From assembly GCA_030147325.1 (NCBI GenBank), contig JASLAA010000003.1:1-32695 (forward strand): a DNA stretch of 32,695 bases, read 5' to 3'. The notes below the pieces were generated by a model. That model made no database searches. It saw nothing but the letters and a program-made list of their open reading frames with translations, and had not been told where the DNA came from. Origin of the DNA: Arthrobacter sp. (GTDB lineage Bacteria > Actinomycetota > Actinomycetes > Actinomycetales > Micrococcaceae). Shown here piece by piece: positions 1 through 8,644 of the stretch. How positions within the stretch are numbered: position 1 is the stretch's first letter; each line of letters starts with the position of its first letter. Position numbers and translations under genes: made by a program.

Positions 1-486
1 GTCACGGGGGCGGTCGTCACACCGGGGGTGGTCACGGTGGCTCCCGGCACCCGGATGTTCGAGGTGATGGAGCGGGTGGGGGGAGCCCTGCCCGAGGCGG
101 ACCTCGAGGGCATCAATCTGGCCGGCGCACCCTCCGACGGCCAGCACATCCACGTCCTCGCCCTGGGCGAGCAACCGCGCGCGGTCGGTGAGGTGTCGGA
201 TTCGCAGCCATCGTCCCGGGGCGGCGTCCCGGACGCTGCAGGCGGAGGTGGTGGAGGTGGTGGAGGTGGTGGCGTCGGATCGGGGACCGGAGGTCTGCTG
301 GACATCAACTCCGCCTCGCTCGCGGAGATCGAATCCCTGCCACGGGTGGGACCTGTCCTCGGTCAGCGCATCATCGACTGGCGTGACGAGCACGGTCCCT
401 TCACGCAGCCCTCGGACGTCGACGCGGTCCCGGGCATCGGTCCAGCCCTGCTGGAAGGAATTCTCCCGCTCATCTCGGCAGGATGA
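1..486 (+). CDS. comEA: ComEA family DNA-binding competence protein (5' end missing)
   Basis: The frame is open to the first base of the window, so the N-terminus, with any membrane anchor, lies upstream. The visible 161 residues start inside an SLBB-like domain (PGVVTVAPGTR, then GGALPEADLEGINLAGAP). A Ser/Gly-rich linker with a polyglycine run follows, and from about visible residue 99 a pair of helix-hairpin-helix motifs (DINSASLAEIESLPRVGP and DVDAVPGIGPALLEG). This domain order is that of ComEA, the surface receptor that binds double-stranded DNA and hands it to the ComEC channel. The stop overlaps the comEC start (ATGA, 483-486), so the two are translationally coupled. Competence has not often been shown in this group, so a working uptake role is inferred from family and context. 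Confidence 0.93.
   Translation, partial: VTGAVVTPGVVTVAPGTRMFEVMERVGGALPEADLEGINLAGAPSDGQHIHVLALGEQPRAVGEVSDSQPSSRGGVPDAAGGGGGGGGGGGVGSGTGGLLDINSASLAEIESLPRVGPVLGQRIIDWRDEHGPFTQPSDVDAVPGIGPALLEGILPLISAG
244..270 (+). repeat. Three 9-bp tandem repeats encoding Gly-Gly-Gly
   Basis: Three perfect copies of GGAGGTGGT (244-252, 253-261, 262-270) lie in frame in comEA and encode nine glycines of the linker between the SLBB-like and helix-hairpin-helix domains. The unit is a multiple of three, so copy-number change would alter linker length without a frameshift. Confidence 0.9.
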
Positions 487-3119
487 CGGAGACCGTGCCG
501 GCGGCGGAGGGGCCGGGAGGCAGCGCACGGAGCCAGGAGGTCCTGACCCGCCAGGGTTCCTCCCGGGTGAGCCGGTGGGTCACCTGGAGCGGGGACCTCC
601 GCCTGCTGCCGTCGGCGGTGTGTGGATGGGCTGCGGCGTCCCTCGCCGTGCAGGGTGAGGCACGAGCTGTCACCTCCGCGGGTCTCCTGTCGGCGGCGCT
701 GGGTCTGCTGCTCGGCTGTGTGGTGTTCCTGTTCCCCGAACGGCAGTCCGGGCTGGTGCGCCGCCTGCCGGCGCTCTCCCTTCCGCCGGTGGCAGCGGTC
801 ACCCTCGTCCTGCTGTCGACCGGTGGAGGCCTCGCGCGGGCGGAGGCCGGACCGCTCGACGAACTCGCGGTGAACGGCTCCTCGTTCACCGCGATCCTCC
901 GCGTCACCGGCGAGCCGTCCCTGCTCGCTCCCGGGGCCTTCGGTGACGGTGACCGCTACCTCGTCGACGCCGACGTCATCGGCGGAGTCCTCCATCGTGA
1001 GGTCTTCGCGTCGAGGACACCGGTCGTGGTCATCGGTGGTGCAGCATGGGCGGAGGTAGGTACCGGGGACACGGTGCGCGTCCTCGGTACCGCGGACCCT
1101 CCGGATCGGCCGGGCAGGGCCAGGGCGGTCTTCCTGCCGTCCACGCAGCCCGTGGTGGAGGACGCGGACGGCTGGCTGGGATACACCGACGGGTTGAGGT
1201 CACGGTTCCGCGATCTCGCCCTTCGCGACGGGAGCGACGGCGGACTCCTGCCCGGAATGGCTCTGGGAGATCGGATCGCACTGGACCCCGGCACGGGCGA
1301 GGCCATGAAGCGCACGGGACTGACCCACCTGACCGCCGTCTCAGGGGCCAACTGCTCCTACGTCGTCGCTTTCGCGTTCCTGGGGCTGCGCCTGCTCAGG
1401 CTCCCGCGGGCGTCGGCCGCGGCCGGCGCGGTGGTGGCCCTCGCGGCTTTCGTCATGCTGGTGCGGCCCGAGCCGAGCGTCCTTCGAGCAGCCGTCATGG
1501 GGGCGATCGGTGTGGCCGCCGTGCTCTCCGGGCGGGGCAGGGTATCCCTCACGCTGCTGATGCTCTCCATCATCATCCTGCTCGCCGTCGACCCCTGGCT
1601 CTCCCTGTCGATCGCCTTCATGCTGTCCGTCGCAGCGACGTTGGGCCTCGTTACCGCCGGACCGATGGTCGTGACGGCTCTGGGGTCCTTGCTGCCACGG
1701 GTTGCGGCCCAGCTGCTCGCCATTCCGCTCACCGCCCAGCTCTTCTGCACGCCGATCATCGTCCTGATCCAGCCTGCCCTTGCGGTGTACTCGCTGCCCG
1801 CCAACGTCCTGGCTGCACCCGTGGTGCCCGCCGTCACCCTCCTTGGCATGGCTGTGGTCCTTGCCCTCGTGGCTGCTCCCATGCTGGCTCCGTTCCTCGT
1901 CTCCGCAGCACAGTGGGGGACCCGCTGGGTAGCGGGTGTCGCAGACACGCTTGCCGCCGCTCCCGGAGCATCGCTGCCCTGGCTGCCGGGAGCGCCGGGC
2001 GCGGTCCTCGCCGCGCTGGGGTCGTCGTTGCTGCTCCTCGGCGCCGGGCTCCGGGCAGGTGCGGCGCCGAACGAGCGAAGGGGCACTGCTGCCGATGCCG
2101 CCGGGGTGCTCACCGTCCTCCGACGGGTGACGGGCCATCCTCACAGCGAGGACAGGCGAGGCGGACAGCGGCGACCGAGCGCGGTGCGAGCCGGAAGCCG
2201 GGGTGGAGAGGCCGGAGACGGGAGGAACGCCAGGAACCGCAAGGGCCGGAACGGCTGGACCAACCGTCGATCGGCTGTCGTCCTGCTGGCCCTTCTCGCG
2301 GGCGTGACGGCCGCGATCGCGGTGGCCGGAAGGCTTGCACCACCCGTGGAAGAGGACTGGGTCATGGCCATGTGCGATGTAGGACAGGGTGACGGGATCG
2401 TGGTGAGGACGACGCCGGGCCACGCCCTGGTCGTGGACGCCGGTCCCGACGCCGGGGCGATGGACGGGTGCCTGGACTCGTTGGACGTCGAGGTGATCGA
2501 CGCGCTGGTGATCACCCACCTCCACGAGGACCATTACGGCGGGATCGAGGGGGTGGTGAGAGGAAGGGAGGTGTCGGCCGTGTACTACTCCTCGGGAGAG
2601 CCCGTTCTCCCGCCCGTGATGTCCGAGGCAGCCGGGGCGGCGGGCGTGGAGCCGCAGCGGGTGAGCTCCGCCACCGAGCTCGAGGTCATGGGCATCGAGC
2701 TGGACGTCCTGTGGCCTCTGCCGGACACGGATCTGTCCGAGGAGAACAACGCCAGCGTGGTCCTGGAGATCGGGGTGCCTGTCGGGGATCGCACGGTCAC
2801 GCTCCTGCTGACCGGCGACCTCGAGGAGGACGGGGCCGCGAGGATGCTGTCGGCCATGCCTGCCGTGGCCGATGGAGGAGTGGATATCCTGAAGGTCGCC
2901 CACCACGGCGCCAGGAACGGCGGAAGCATGGTGATCGAGGCCGTCGAGCCGCAGCTGGCGCTCATCTCGGTCGGCGCGGACAACGACTACGGACACCCGC
3001 ACCCGACCATCGTCGAAGCCCTCACGCGAGCGGACATCGCCACGGCCAGGACGGATGAGCTCGGATCATTCCTCGTCCGGATCGTCGGCAGCACCATGGA
3101 GGTCCGGCCCCTGCAGTGA
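483..3119 (+). CDS. comEC: ComEC/Rec2 family DNA uptake channel with metallo-beta-lactamase domain
   Basis: This 878-residue polytopic membrane protein fits ComEC, which passes single-stranded DNA across the membrane and is thought to degrade the other strand. Several hydrophobic segments and a soluble N-terminal region (DUF4131-like) are followed by the Competence domain with the typical GLTHLTAVSGANCSYV stretch. The C-terminal metallo-beta-lactamase domain starts near residue 625 (CDVGQGDG) and has the metal motif H679-L-H681-E-D683-H684, then TGDLEEDG and KVAHHG. Metal ligands look intact. Residues 530-596, between the membrane part and the last helix before the nuclease-like domain, form an unusually Arg/Gly-rich linker. 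The start overlaps the comEA stop by 4 nt. Confidence 0.95.
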   Translation: MTETVPAAEGPGGSARSQEVLTRQGSSRVSRWVTWSGDLRLLPSAVCGWAAASLAVQGEARAVTSAGLLSAALGLLLGCVVFLFPERQSGLVRRLPALSLPPVAAVTLVLLSTGGGLARAEAGPLDELAVNGSSFTAILRVTGEPSLLAPGAFGDGDRYLVDADVIGGVLHREVFASRTPVVVIGGAAWAEVGTGDTVRVLGTADPPDRPGRARAVFLPSTQPVVEDADGWLGYTDGLRSRFRDLALRDGSDGGLLPGMALGDRIALDPGTGEAMKRTGLTHLTAVSGANCSYVVAFAFLGLRLLRLPRASAAAGAVVALAAFVMLVRPEPSVLRAAVMGAIGVAAVLSGRGRVSLTLLMLSIIILLAVDPWLSLSIAFMLSVAATLGLVTAGPMVVTALGSLLPRVAAQLLAIPLTAQLFCTPIIVLIQPALAVYSLPANVLAAPVVPAVTLLGMAVVLALVAAPMLAPFLVSAAQWGTRWVAGVADTLAAAPGASLPWLPGAPGAVLAALGSSLLLLGAGLRAGAAPNERRGTAADAAGVLTVLRRVTGHPHSEDRRGGQRRPSAVRAGSRGGEAGDGRNARNRKGRNGWTNRRSAVVLLALLAGVTAAIAVAGRLAPPVEEDWVMAMCDVGQGDGIVVRTTPGHALVVDAGPDAGAMDGCLDSLDVEVIDALVITHLHEDHYGGIEGVVRGREVSAVYYSSGEPVLPPVMSEAAGAAGVEPQRVSSATELEVMGIELDVLWPLPDTDLSEENNASVVLEIGVPVGDRTVTLLLTGDLEEDGAARMLSAMPAVADGGVDILKVAHHGARNGGSMVIEAVEPQLALISVGADNDYGHPHPTIVEALTRADIATARTDELGSFLVRIVGSTMEVRPLQ

Positions 3120-3207
3120 TGCCCGCCACCCGGGTCCGGTGACAGCTTTGCGCCCCGCAGCGCGCATGCGACAGTAGGAGATCATCCGATGGAAGGAACG
3201 ACGCCCC

Positions 3208-4221
3208 GTGGCAACCAGATCACCCGCCGGCCGTGCTGCAGGCTCGAACCAGCAGGCGGCGTCCTGGCGTGAGGTACGGCCGGCCGCCGTCGTGCTGCTG
3301 ACCGGACCGGAGGATTACCAGGCGTCGAAGGCAGCGGAGTCGATCAGGCACCAGGTCCGGACCGCGCAGCCCGAGGCCGAACTCGTGCGGTTCGACGCCG
3401 CGTCCTACGAGCCGGGAACGCTCGCGCTGCACGCCAGTCCCTCCCTCTTCGGCGACTGGACGGTCATCGAGGTGTCAGGGCTCGCGCAGATGAACGATGC
3501 CTTCCTGACCGAGGCGCTCGCCTACCTTACCGACCCCGCCCCCGATGTGGTCCTCGTGCTGCGTCACTCCGGAGGGAACCGCGGCAAGAAGCTGCTCGAC
3601 GCGCTGAAGGCCGCAGGGACAACCGTGGTCGACTGCCAGCCACTCAAGAAGGACGGCGAGAAGGCGGAGTTCGTCACCACCGAGTTCCGCCTGGCCCGTC
3701 GTCGCATCGAGCCGGACGCGGTCCGGTCCCTGGTGGCGGCTGTCGGCTCGCAGCTGCCCGAGCTCGCGGCCGCCTGCCAGCAGCTGATGGCGGACTCCGG
3801 GGGTGACGTGACGGCCGGGACCGTCGAGAAGTACTACGGCGGACGCGTGGAGGCCACGGGCTTCAAAGTCGCCGACGCCGCTCTCGCCGGCCGGACCGCC
3901 CAGGCCCTGTCCATGCTGCGCCATGCTCTTGCAACGGGAGCGGACCCGGTGCCGATCGTCGCGGCACTGGCCATGAAGGTGCGGGCGGTGGCCAAGGTCC
4001 ACGGTGCGCGGGGTTCGTCCGTCCAGCTCGCGAAGGAGCTGGGCATGGCCCCGTGGCAGGTCGACCAGGCGCGCAGGGAGGCGCAGCGCTTCAGCTCTGC
4101 GGCGTTGGCGCGCAGCGTGCGGGCCCTCGCCGAGGCCGACGCACAGGTGAAGGGCGAGTCGCGCGACCCGGTCTACGCCGTCGAGCGCGCAGTGACCGTC
4201 ATCGCGCTCGGTGACGACTGA
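3208..4221 (+). CDS. holA: DNA polymerase III subunit delta
   Basis: A 337-residue protein of the HolA family, the clamp-loader subunit that opens the beta sliding clamp. The N-terminal AAA-like part has VVLLTGPEDYQASKAAESIR, a degenerate nucleotide-binding region as is normal for delta. The middle contains LRHSGGNRGKKLLDALK, and the C-terminal helical domain has MAPWQVDQARREAQRFS. The chosen GTG (3208) has the Shine-Dalgarno-like GGAAGGAA at 3191-3198; the nearby ATG at 3189 is out of frame. It follows comEC by 88 nt, the usual comEA-comEC-holA order of actinobacteria, so it may be co-transcribed. A strong hairpin lies just downstream. Confidence 0.95.
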   Translation: MATRSPAGRAAGSNQQAASWREVRPAAVVLLTGPEDYQASKAAESIRHQVRTAQPEAELVRFDAASYEPGTLALHASPSLFGDWTVIEVSGLAQMNDAFLTEALAYLTDPAPDVVLVLRHSGGNRGKKLLDALKAAGTTVVDCQPLKKDGEKAEFVTTEFRLARRRIEPDAVRSLVAAVGSQLPELAAACQQLMADSGGDVTAGTVEKYYGGRVEATGFKVADAALAGRTAQALSMLRHALATGADPVPIVAALAMKVRAVAKVHGARGSSVQLAKELGMAPWQVDQARREAQRFSSAALARSVRALAEADAQVKGESRDPVYAVERAVTVIALGDD

Positions 4222-4241
4222 GCGGAGGTTCGGGCCACCGA

Positions 4242-4281
4242 CGACGAAGGGCCGGCCCCGTCAGGAGCCGGCCCTTCGTCG
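4242..4281. terminator. Bidirectional terminator between convergent holA and rpsT
   Basis: A perfect 15-bp inverted repeat (arms 4242-4256 and 4267-4281, beginning CGACGAAGGGCCGGC) encloses a 10-base loop. It lies between the stops of two convergent genes and can end transcription from both sides. There is no clear T-run on the plus side (GAAGAAAG follows), which is common for actinobacterial terminators. Confidence 0.88.
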
Positions 4282-4294
4282 AAGAAAGTGCAGC

Positions 4295-4555
4295 TTAGAG
4301 CGCGTTGACCTTCTTGGAGATCGCGGACTTGCGGTTCGCTGCGTTGTTCCTGTGCAGGACACCCTTGCTGACAGCCTTGTCGAGCTTCCGGCTGGCTGCC
4401 TGCAGAGCCGTCGCGGCAGCATCCTTGTCAGCACCTTCGACGGCCGTGTTGACGGCGCGGATGGCGGTCTTCAGCTCGGACTTCACCGAATTGTTGCGCT
4501 GCCTCGCCTTCTCGTTGGTGAGGATGCGCTTCTTCTGGGACTTGATATTTGCCAC
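4295..4555 (-). CDS. rpsT: 30S ribosomal protein S20
   Basis: An 86-residue S20 protein, which binds 16S rRNA in the 30S body. It starts VANIKSQKKRILTNEKARQR and ends NRKSAISKKVNAL, the family signature, and is Lys/Arg-rich throughout. The start is placed at GTG (4555) because S20 proteins begin M-A-N-I-K-S; the frame runs 19 codons further upstream to an ATG, but those codons look like leader sequence. An AAAGAAAG stretch about 9 nt upstream of the GTG can serve as a weak Shine-Dalgarno. It is a single gene, convergent with holA. The 159-base gap before the stop of the upstream minus-strand gene should hold its promoter, which I could not fix. Confidence 0.96.
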   Translation of the reverse strand: MANIKSQKKRILTNEKARQRNNSVKSELKTAIRAVNTAVEGADKDAAATALQAASRKLDKAVSKGVLHRNNAANRKSAISKKVNAL

Positions 4556-4714
4556 GTATGAGAACTTTCTTTGTATTGCGGACTGGGTCGTGAGGGTATT
4601 TCGGCCAATCAAGGACTGAGCGGCGTGGGGATACCGTATGGCGATCGGCCAAAGTGCCCGGAGACCTGCGCGGACACACAGCTATACAGGTTACCAGAAG
4701 TGGGTAGACGCCAA

Positions 4715-5299
4715 CTACCCGAGCATGTGGCCGGGAAGCGCCTCCACGACCTGCTCGAAGCGGGATCGCGGCAGGACTGCTCCTTCACGTCGGATGTCGG
4801 CGGGGTCGATGGTCAGCAGCCGGTCCACCCTCACCTCGCTCGGCCGCCCCTGCCGGTCCCAGGCACCCGAGCCGATGTCCACGTAGCGGGCGTCCTGATC
4901 CCGGGAGTTGTTCCTGTCGCGGCTCGTCAGCATCAGGCCCAGCAGCCGGTCGCCGTCGCGTCCGACGAGCAGCACCGGCCGGTCCTTGCCCTGGTTCGGG
5001 TCATCCTCGTAGGGAACCCAGGTCCAGACGATCTCCCCCGGGTCGGGCCTGCCGTCACTGGACGGCGAATAGCCGAGCACCGCGTCCCGTCGCCGATCGG
5101 AGGCGGACGGCGTACCGGACCGCGCGTCCCAGTCCCGTTCGAGGGCCCAGCCCGACGACGGCGGGCTCGCCTGCCGGGAGGAGCGCTGTTGCGTCGGGAC
5201 CCTGCCCGCGCTGCGACCGGACCTGGCGGCCCCTGAACTGTTGACCGCGCGGACGACGCGGTTCGCGAGGGACAGGACGGATCGGAGGGTGAAGGCCAT
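4715..5299 (-). CDS. PemK/MazF-fold (type II toxin-like) protein, orphan
   Basis: A 194-residue protein whose second half (from about residue 87) matches the PemK/MazF family of ribonuclease toxins: PGEIVWTWVPYEDDPNQGKD, then R107-P-V-L-L and LMLTSRDRN (T125, S126). These sit where MazF has its conserved Arg and Thr/Ser, so the active-site pattern seems kept. The first 85 residues are a Ser/Arg/Gly-rich, probably disordered extension absent from classical MazF (about 110 residues). No antitoxin-sized gene lies beside it; rpsT is downstream and lepA is divergent. Related proteins occur widely as single chromosomal genes in actinobacteria, so toxin function should not be assumed. TAGGAT six bases before the ATG suggests a leaderless mRNA. 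Confidence 0.8.
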   Translation of the reverse strand: MAFTLRSVLSLANRVVRAVNSSGAARSGRSAGRVPTQQRSSRQASPPSSGWALERDWDARSGTPSASDRRRDAVLGYSPSSDGRPDPGEIVWTWVPYEDDPNQGKDRPVLLVGRDGDRLLGLMLTSRDRNNSRDQDARYVDIGSGAWDRQGRPSEVRVDRLLTIDPADIRREGAVLPRSRFEQVVEALPGHMLG

Positions 5300-5311
5300 G
5301 GGGAGATCCTA
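5300..5311 (-). promoter_or_regulatory. Leaderless-type promoter of the PemK/MazF-like gene
   Basis: On the minus strand TAGGAT (5311-5306) is followed by exactly six bases (CTCCCC) and the ATG of the gene. A -10 box at this distance places the transcription start on or next to the A of the ATG. No convincing -35 was seen. Confidence 0.55.
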
Positions 5312-5469
5312 GCGATCGCAGGGCGCCGTCCGTGAGGGACGATTGCCGGAGCCGTCCGCCCTCGTGGGAGACTAGGAGAAGGCTTTCGCGGACCAGCGGA
5401 CTGCCGTCCCGGCGGACGGTCGACTGGTCGAGACGGGCCGCCCCTGTCCCGACATACAAAGGAACCTAC

Positions 5470-7323
5470 GTGTCACCCATGGCCCGCACCGCGCCGGTGC
5501 CCGCCGCCACCGACCCGGCGATCATCAGGAACTTCTGCATCATCGCCCACATCGACCATGGCAAGTCCACGTTGGCCGACCGCATGCTCCAGCTCACGGG
5601 AGCCGTCGAGCAGCGGGACATGAAGGCGCAGTACCTCGACCGGATGGACATCGAGCGCGAACGCGGCATCACGATCAAGTCGCAGGCCGTGCGCCTACCC
5701 TGGGAGGTCGACGGCACGGCCTACGCGCTGAACATGATCGACACCCCCGGCCACGTCGACTTCACCTACGAGGTGTCGCGGTCCCTCGCGGCATGCGAAG
5801 GTGCCATCCTCCTCGTCGATGCGGCCCAGGGGATCGAGGCTCAGACGCTCGCCAACCTGTACCTCGCCATGGAGAACAACCTGACGATCATCCCGGTCCT
5901 CAACAAGATCGACCTCCCTGCAGCGCAGCCCGAGAAGTACGCGGCCGAACTCGCGAGCCTCATCGGCGGTGAGCCGGAGGACGTACTCATGGTGTCCGGC
6001 AAGACCGGCGTCGGCGTGGAGGCGCTCATGGACAAGATCGTCCGGGACCTCCCGGCGCCGACCGGAAATCCGGACGCGCCCGCCCGTGCGATGATCTTCG
6101 ACTCGGTGTACGACACGTACCGCGGCGTCGTCACCTACGTGCGGGTCGTCGACGGGAAGCTCAGCCCCCGGGAGCGCATCCAGATGATGTCCACCCGCGC
6201 GAGCCACGAACTGCTCGAGATCGGTGTCAGCTCGCCCGAGCCGACACCTTCCAAGGGGCTCGGTGTCGGTGAGGTGGGCTACCTCATCACAGGTGTGAAG
6301 GACGTTCGCCAGTCCAAGGTGGGTGACACCGTCACGAACCTCGCGAAGCCGGCGGCCACGTCGCTGGGCGGCTATCAGGACCCGAAGCCCATGGTCTTCT
6401 CGGGGCTGTATCCGCTCGACGGCACCGACTACCCGGTGCTGCGGGACGCCCTCGAGAAATTCACCCTCAACGACGCCGCTCTCGTCTACGAGCCCGAGAC
6501 CTCGGCCGCCCTGGGGTTCGGATTCCGGGTCGGCTTCCTCGGCCTCCTGCACCTCGAGATCACCCGTGAGCGGCTCGAACGCGAATACAACCTCGATCTG
6601 ATCTCCACGGCCCCCAACGTCGAGTACGAGGTGACCCTCGAGGACAAGCGCGTCCTCAAGGTGACCAACCCGAGCGAATACCCTGTCGGGAAGATCGCGG
6701 AGGTGCGCGAGCCGATGGTCTCGGCGACCATCCTGGCGCCGTCGGAGTTCGTCGGCGCCATCATGGAACTGTGCCAGCAGCGCCGCGGGGTGCTCGGCGG
6801 GATGGATTACCTGTCCGAGGACCGTGTCGAGATCAGGTACCGGCTTCCGCTGGCGGAGATCGTCTTCGATTTCTTCGACCTGCTGAAGTCGAAGACGCGA
6901 GGGTACGGTTCGCTGGACTGGAAGGCTGACGGTGATCAGGTGTCGGATCTGGTCAAGGTCGACATCCTCCTGCAGGGCGACCAGGTGGACGCCTTCAGTG
7001 CGATCACGCACCGTGACAAGGCCTACGCCTACGGGGTGATGATGACAGGGAAGCTGCGCGAGCTGATTCCCCGCCAGCAGTTCGAGGTCCCCATCCAGGC
7101 TGCGATCGGGGCACGGATCATCGCCCGCGAGTCCATCCGCGCCATCCGCAAGGACGTCCTCGCCAAGTGCTACGGCGGCGACATCACCCGCAAGCGCAAG
7201 CTGCTCGAGAAGCAGAAGGAGGGCAAGAAGCGCATGAAGATGGTGGGGCGGGTGGAAGTGCCACAGGAAGCCTTCATCGCAGCGCTCTCGTCGGACGAGT
7301 CGAAGGACAAAGCCAAGAAGTGA
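5470..7323 (+). CDS. lepA: Elongation factor 4 (LepA), translational GTPase
   Basis: A 617-residue GTPase of the LepA/EF4 family, which acts on elongating or initiating ribosomes and can back-translocate tRNAs. G motifs are intact: P-loop AHIDHGKS (26-33), DTPGH (91-95) and NKID (145-148). The LepA-specific C-terminal domain follows (CYGGDITRKRKLLEKQKEGK), the tRNA-contacting part, and separates it from EF-G. GTG 5470 is preferred because AAAGGA (5458-5463) lies 6 nt upstream; an in-frame ATG at 5479 is 15 nt from it, and the frame extends further upstream without a family match. It is divergent from the PemK-like gene and leads into hemW. Confidence 0.96.
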   Translation: MSPMARTAPVPAATDPAIIRNFCIIAHIDHGKSTLADRMLQLTGAVEQRDMKAQYLDRMDIERERGITIKSQAVRLPWEVDGTAYALNMIDTPGHVDFTYEVSRSLAACEGAILLVDAAQGIEAQTLANLYLAMENNLTIIPVLNKIDLPAAQPEKYAAELASLIGGEPEDVLMVSGKTGVGVEALMDKIVRDLPAPTGNPDAPARAMIFDSVYDTYRGVVTYVRVVDGKLSPRERIQMMSTRASHELLEIGVSSPEPTPSKGLGVGEVGYLITGVKDVRQSKVGDTVTNLAKPAATSLGGYQDPKPMVFSGLYPLDGTDYPVLRDALEKFTLNDAALVYEPETSAALGFGFRVGFLGLLHLEITRERLEREYNLDLISTAPNVEYEVTLEDKRVLKVTNPSEYPVGKIAEVREPMVSATILAPSEFVGAIMELCQQRRGVLGGMDYLSEDRVEIRYRLPLAEIVFDFFDLLKSKTRGYGSLDWKADGDQVSDLVKVDILLQGDQVDAFSAITHRDKAYAYGVMMTGKLRELIPRQQFEVPIQAAIGARIIARESIRAIRKDVLAKCYGGDITRKRKLLEKQKEGKKRMKMVGRVEVPQEAFIAALSSDESKDKAKK

Positions 7324-7353
7324 TGATGCAGTCGGTCACCGGTGGCGCCGGTC

Positions 7354-8583
7354 ATGCCTAGCGCACTTCCGTTGGGTCTGCCCGCGCCCGAGGACGGCGT
7401 CCTTCCCGCCGGGGCGGCGGAGGGAGCGCTCGAGCGGGACTTCTGTCTCTACGTCCACATCCCCTTCTGTGCCGTCCGCTGCGGGTACTGCGACTTCAAT
7501 ACGTACACCGCCACCGAACTCGGCGGGGGTGCCTCCCAGGATGCATACGCGGGCTCGGTCCTCGCGGAGCTCGCGCTCGGAGCCCAGGTGTTGCGCGCGT
7601 CCGGCCTCCCGGACAGGCCGCTGTCCACGGTGTTCTTCGGGGGAGGTACCCCGACGCTGCTCCCCGCGGAGGACCTCGCCCTGATCCTGGACGCAGCCCG
7701 GTCGCAGTGGGGCCTCGCACCGGACGCGGAGGTCACCACCGAGGCCAATCCGGACTCGGTCACCCCGGAATCGCTCCGTATCCTCAGGGAGGCGGGCTTC
7801 ACCCGCGTCTCGTTCGGCATGCAGTCGGCGGTGCCGCACGTCCTCGCCGTCCTCGATCGCACGCACTCGCCCGAGCGCGTCCCTCAGGCCGTCCGGTGGG
7901 CGAGGGAGGCAGGACTCAGGGTCAGCCTGGACCTCATCTACGGCACGCCGGGGGAGTCACTGGAGGACTGGCGCACCTCGCTGTCCACGGCGCTGTCCTA
8001 CGGCCCCGACCACATCTCCGCCTACGCGCTCATCATCGAGGACGGCACGCGCCTCGCCTCGCGCATCCGCCGCGGACAGGTCCCTCCCATCGACGATGAT
8101 GACCACGCGGACAAGTACGCACTCGCCGAGGAGATGCTCACCGCCGGTGGCCTGCACTGGTACGAGGTCAGCAACTGGGCCCGAACACCTGCCGACGAGT
8201 GCCGCCACAACCTCGCCTACTGGCGGGGGAGCGACTGGTGGGGAGCCGGCCCGGGCGCCCATTCACACGTCGGCGGCACCCGCTGGTGGAATGTCAAGCA
8301 TCCGCGCCCCTACGCGGAGGCGCTCGGTGCCGGGCGTTCACCGGCGGCAGGGCGCGAGGTCCTGGCGCCGCAGGACCGCTACGTCGAGGACGTCATGCTG
8401 CGTGTGCGGCTTCGCGAAGGGCTCGCTGCCGAATCCCTCGCCCCTGCGGGTCGCCTGGCGGTGGCGGGGCTCATCGCAGACGGGCTGGTGGTGCCGGCGG
8501 ACGCCTTCGCGGGTCGCATCGTCCTCACGTTCCGCGGCAGGCTCCTCGCCGACGCCGTGGTGCGGCGCCTGCTGCCGGACTGA
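7354..8583 (+). CDS. hemW: Radical SAM heme chaperone HemW
   Basis: A 409-residue radical SAM protein. The cluster motif is C39-AVR-C43-GY-C46 in the HemW form (PFCAVRCGYCDFNTYT); the true coproporphyrinogen dehydrogenase HemN has a different, extended cysteine motif, so the old name 'HemN-like oxidase' is not preferred. FFGGGTPTLL (the GGTP motif), EANPDS and LIYGTPGES follow, then the HemW C-terminal region with a WWGAGPGAHSHVGGTRWWNV stretch. HemW binds heme and is thought to deliver it to respiratory proteins. It lies 30 nt after lepA, the usual pair. ATG 7354 is chosen from the conserved MPSALPLG start; GTG 7342 is an alternative four codons upstream. Neither has a strong ribosome-binding site. 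Confidence 0.93.
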   Translation: MPSALPLGLPAPEDGVLPAGAAEGALERDFCLYVHIPFCAVRCGYCDFNTYTATELGGGASQDAYAGSVLAELALGAQVLRASGLPDRPLSTVFFGGGTPTLLPAEDLALILDAARSQWGLAPDAEVTTEANPDSVTPESLRILREAGFTRVSFGMQSAVPHVLAVLDRTHSPERVPQAVRWAREAGLRVSLDLIYGTPGESLEDWRTSLSTALSYGPDHISAYALIIEDGTRLASRIRRGQVPPIDDDDHADKYALAEEMLTAGGLHWYEVSNWARTPADECRHNLAYWRGSDWWGAGPGAHSHVGGTRWWNVKHPRPYAEALGAGRSPAAGREVLAPQDRYVEDVMLRVRLREGLAAESLAPAGRLAVAGLIADGLVVPADAFAGRIVLTFRGRLLADAVVRRLLPD

Positions 8584-8644
8584 TCCCGGCGCGGCCGGAC
8601 CCGTTCACGCGTCGCCGCCCCGCACGACGGTGACGGCCGTCGAG

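Noticed and set aside
244..270. Repeat tract as a CRISPR array or a phase-variation switch
   Set aside because: The units are 9 bp without spacers and lie in frame in comEA, so they neither form an array nor change the reading frame.
4715..5299. A complete toxin-antitoxin module
   Set aside because: Only the toxin-like gene is present. No small frame with antitoxin features, such as an AbrB or ribbon-helix-helix start, was found next to it.
7354..8583. Oxygen-independent coproporphyrinogen oxidase (HemN)
   Set aside because: The cysteine motif and the FNTYT context are those of HemW, and the gene is paired with lepA as HemW genes are.
8625..8642. Hairpin between hemW and the DUF4870 gene as a terminator
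   Set aside because: The stem is only 6 bp, the loop 6 bases, and there is no T-run; too weak to list as a feature.
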